From contig JALOPJ010000055.1 of the NCBI GenBank assembly GCA_025453955.1, positions 1 through 42,148 on the forward strand: a stretch of 42,148 nucleotides of DNA, written 5' to 3'. The translations under genes and the position numbers were made by a program. Shown piece by piece: positions 40,616-42,148 of this stretch. The DNA is from Candidatus Edwardsiibacteriota bacterium. GTDB taxonomy: Bacteria > Edwardsbacteria > AC1 > EtOH8. Position 1 is the stretch's first letter. Every line of letters starts with the position of its first letter. Below the pieces are notes generated by a model that saw only the letters and a program-made list of their open reading frames with translations, made no database searches and was not told the origin of the DNA.

Positions 40616-42148
40616 TCAGGGTTGGACGGCTGTCCGTTCCAGCCGCTCGATCTGCGCGGCGACCAGGTCGATCGCCCCCTTGAGGGTGGCGGCGTCGAAG
40701 GCGAAGCGCGCCCCGGCGGCGGCGAACAGCTCCGGCAGCGGCCGGCTCCCGCCCAGCCGCAGGGCGCGGCGGTAGGCCGCCAGCGCCGCGGCCGGGTCCG
40801 CCAGCGAGTTCCCCCAGAGCTGCACCGCGCCCAGCTGGGCCAGGCCGTACTCCACGTAGTAGAAGGGATGGATGAAGATGTGCAGCCGGCGGTGCCAGCC
40901 GGTCATCCGCGCCTCGTCCAGTCCGCGCCAGTCGGTGCCGGTCTCGAACCGCCGCGACTGGCGCAGCCATTCGTCGTCGCACCGCGCCGGGTCGGCCGCC
41001 TCCTCCGGGTGCAGGTAGGCCCAGTGCTGGAAGGCGTCGACCACGGCCATCGACGGCCAGAACAGGATGATGCCTTCCAGGTGGTCGATCAGCGCCCGGG
41101 CCGCGTCGGCCGCCGGGTAGAACGCTCCCAAATGCGGCCCGGCCAGCAGCTCCATCCCCATCGACGCCACCTCGGCGAACTCCATCGGCGGCTCGGTCTG
41201 CTGGACGTAGGGCAGGGCCGCGCTCTCGAAGACGTTGAAGCAATGGCCGCTCTCGTGCAGCAGGGTCTGGACATCGCCCTGGACCCCGACCGCGTTGGCG
41301 AAGATGAAGGGCCGGTGCGCCGCGGCGAAGGTGGTGCAGTACCCGCCGGGGCGCTTGTTGGGACGGTTCTCCAGGTCCAGCAGCCGCTCCGCGACCATGG
41401 TGCCGAAGTACCCGCCCAGCGCCGGATCGAGCGCCGCGAAGATCCTGGCGGTTTTGGCGGTCAGTTCGTCCATCGAGGTGAAGGGCTTGAGCGGCGGCCG
41501 TCGCTGCGGGTCGACCGCGCCGTCCCAGGGCCGCAGCGCCGGCAGTCCCAATTGGCCGGCCTTCTTCCTCAGCAGGGCCGCCGCGGCAGGCACCGCCACC
41601 TCGGCGATGGCGTCGTGGAACCGCAGGCAATCGTCGGGCGTGTAGTCGAACCGGGCCAGCGACCGCCAGCGGTAGTCGCGGTAGTTCGCCAGACCGGCGT
41701 TGGCCGCGATCCGCTGCCGCAGCGGGAAGTACTCCCGCCACAGGTCGTTGAGCGCGGCGCGGTCCTGCAGCTGGCGCTGGGCGACCAGGCGCCAGGCCCG
41801 TTCCCGCCGCTCGCGGTCCTGCTCCTGGTACACCGGCTTGAGCTGGGTGACGGTGCGCTCCGTCCCGTCCCACTGCACGGTCTGGGCGCCGGTGATGGCG
41901 CCGTAGCGCTGGCGGAGCTTCTGCTCCTGGGCCTGCAGCGGCAGGTTCTCGGTCCGGAAGATCTCGGCCTCCACCCGCATCCGCTTCAGCGGCAGCTCGA
42001 ACCCCGCCGGGCAGTGCCCGCTGGCCAGCAGCTTCTGCTTGAGCCGCTGCTCGGCCTGCTTGAACTGCGGCTGGACCTCGTCCAGGTAGGCGTCGAACAG
42101 CGCCTTGGCGTCCTGGTCGGCGGTGTCGACCGTGGACATCACGTACAG
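40616..42148 (-). CDS. M3-family oligoendopeptidase, 5' end outside the window
   Basis: The visible 511 residues form most of an M3 metallopeptidase (PepF/oligoendopeptidase F-like). The zinc motif HESGH lies in LLHESGHCFN, and a third ligand lies in the MEFAEVASMGMELL helix. The C-terminal HPFYYVEYGLAQLGAVQLW is typical. These enzymes cut short peptides in the cytoplasm. The frame stays open through LYVMSTVDTADQDA to the window edge, and this matches the usual middle of the N-terminal domain, so I treat it as truncated at 42148 rather than starting at the internal ATG near 42139. The histidine kinase starts 16 nt after its stop. Confidence 0.85.
   Translation of the reverse strand: MYVMSTVDTADQDAKALFDAYLDEVQPQFKQAEQRLKQKLLASGHCPAGFELPLKRMRVEAEIFRTENLPLQAQEQKLRQRYGAITGAQTVQWDGTERTVTQLKPVYQEQDRERRERAWRLVAQRQLQDRAALNDLWREYFPLRQRIAANAGLANYRDYRWRSLARFDYTPDDCLRFHDAIAEVAVPAAAALLRKKAGQLGLPALRPWDGAVDPQRRPPLKPFTSMDELTAKTARIFAALDPALGGYFGTMVAERLLDLENRPNKRPGGYCTTFAAAHRPFIFANAVGVQGDVQTLLHESGHCFNVFESAALPYVQQTEPPMEFAEVASMGMELLAGPHLGAFYPAADAARALIDHLEGIILFWPSMAVVDAFQHWAYLHPEEAADPARCDDEWLRQSRRFETGTDWRGLDEARMTGWHRRLHIFIHPFYYVEYGLAQLGAVQLWGNSLADPAAALAAYRRALRLGGSRPLPELFAAAGARFAFDAATLKGAIDLVAAQIERLERTAVQP

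Noticed and set aside
1-42148. CRISPR arrays, tRNA and rRNA genes
   Set aside because: No regularly spaced repeats, no cloverleaf-like sequences and no rRNA signatures were seen while reading the window.

Overview
The window is 42 kb of GC-rich, densely coding bacterial DNA with no tRNA, rRNA, CRISPR array or IS transposase that I could find. Several features suggest a Gram-negative member of the FCB group or a related candidate phylum: many lipoproteins and TPR proteins, three periplasmic parvulin-type chaperones in a row, a secreted nuclease ending in a FlgD/T9SS-like C-terminal module, and small orphan families such as DUF4342, DUF4416 and DUF6485. No taxonomic marker was searched, so this placement is inference.

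Layout, plus strand 1-21250: the end of an unknown gene; an extended SDR reductase and a CrtI-like desaturase; a TPR protein; branched-chain aminotransferase; DUF4342; a small DNA-repair pair (T4 endonuclease V-like glycosylase and DUF523/DUF1722 protein); an RluE-type pseudouridine synthase; class II cyclic-nucleotide phosphodiesterase; a TPR lipoprotein with a LolB/DUF4292-like partner; a NUDIX hydrolase and a broken cutA; an AT-rich island with a membrane protein; DUF6485; a lipoprotein; HerA/YjgR-type ATPase; a membrane-anchored NUDIX enzyme; a QueG-like Fe-S protein; DUF4416; a small GIY-YIG element with terminal inverted repeats; and a damaged M1 peptidase/beta-barrel gene that ends at a 20-bp hairpin.

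Minus strand 21360-42148: three parvulin-type PPIases in one operon; a TtcA/TilS-like PP-loop enzyme; a secreted endonuclease I fusion; rpoD and dnaG; a HEPN-MNT toxin-antitoxin pair; a zinc-ribbon membrane protein; DUF1232; a tandem pair of 105-bp repeats; a flavodoxin with two possible starts; a membrane protein; an EFR1-type flavodoxin-ferredoxin; a five-PAS hybrid histidine kinase; and an M3 peptidase cut by the window edge.

The most unusual signals are these. (1) The primary sigma factor lacks about 22 residues where the region 3.2 'sigma finger' should be. (2) The NUDIX, cutA and M1 genes show similar short internal losses, so one cause (gene decay or assembly error) may explain all four. 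(3) The HEPN-MNT pair sits between dnaG and a 51-bp near-copy of the dnaG start, so the dnaG-rpoD operon may now be read from the toxin-antitoxin promoter. (4) A GIY-YIG ORF is enclosed in a ~450-bp unit with imperfect terminal inverted repeats, and its end motif recurs in ORF-less repeats elsewhere, which suggests a REP-like family mobilised by a GIY-YIG nuclease.
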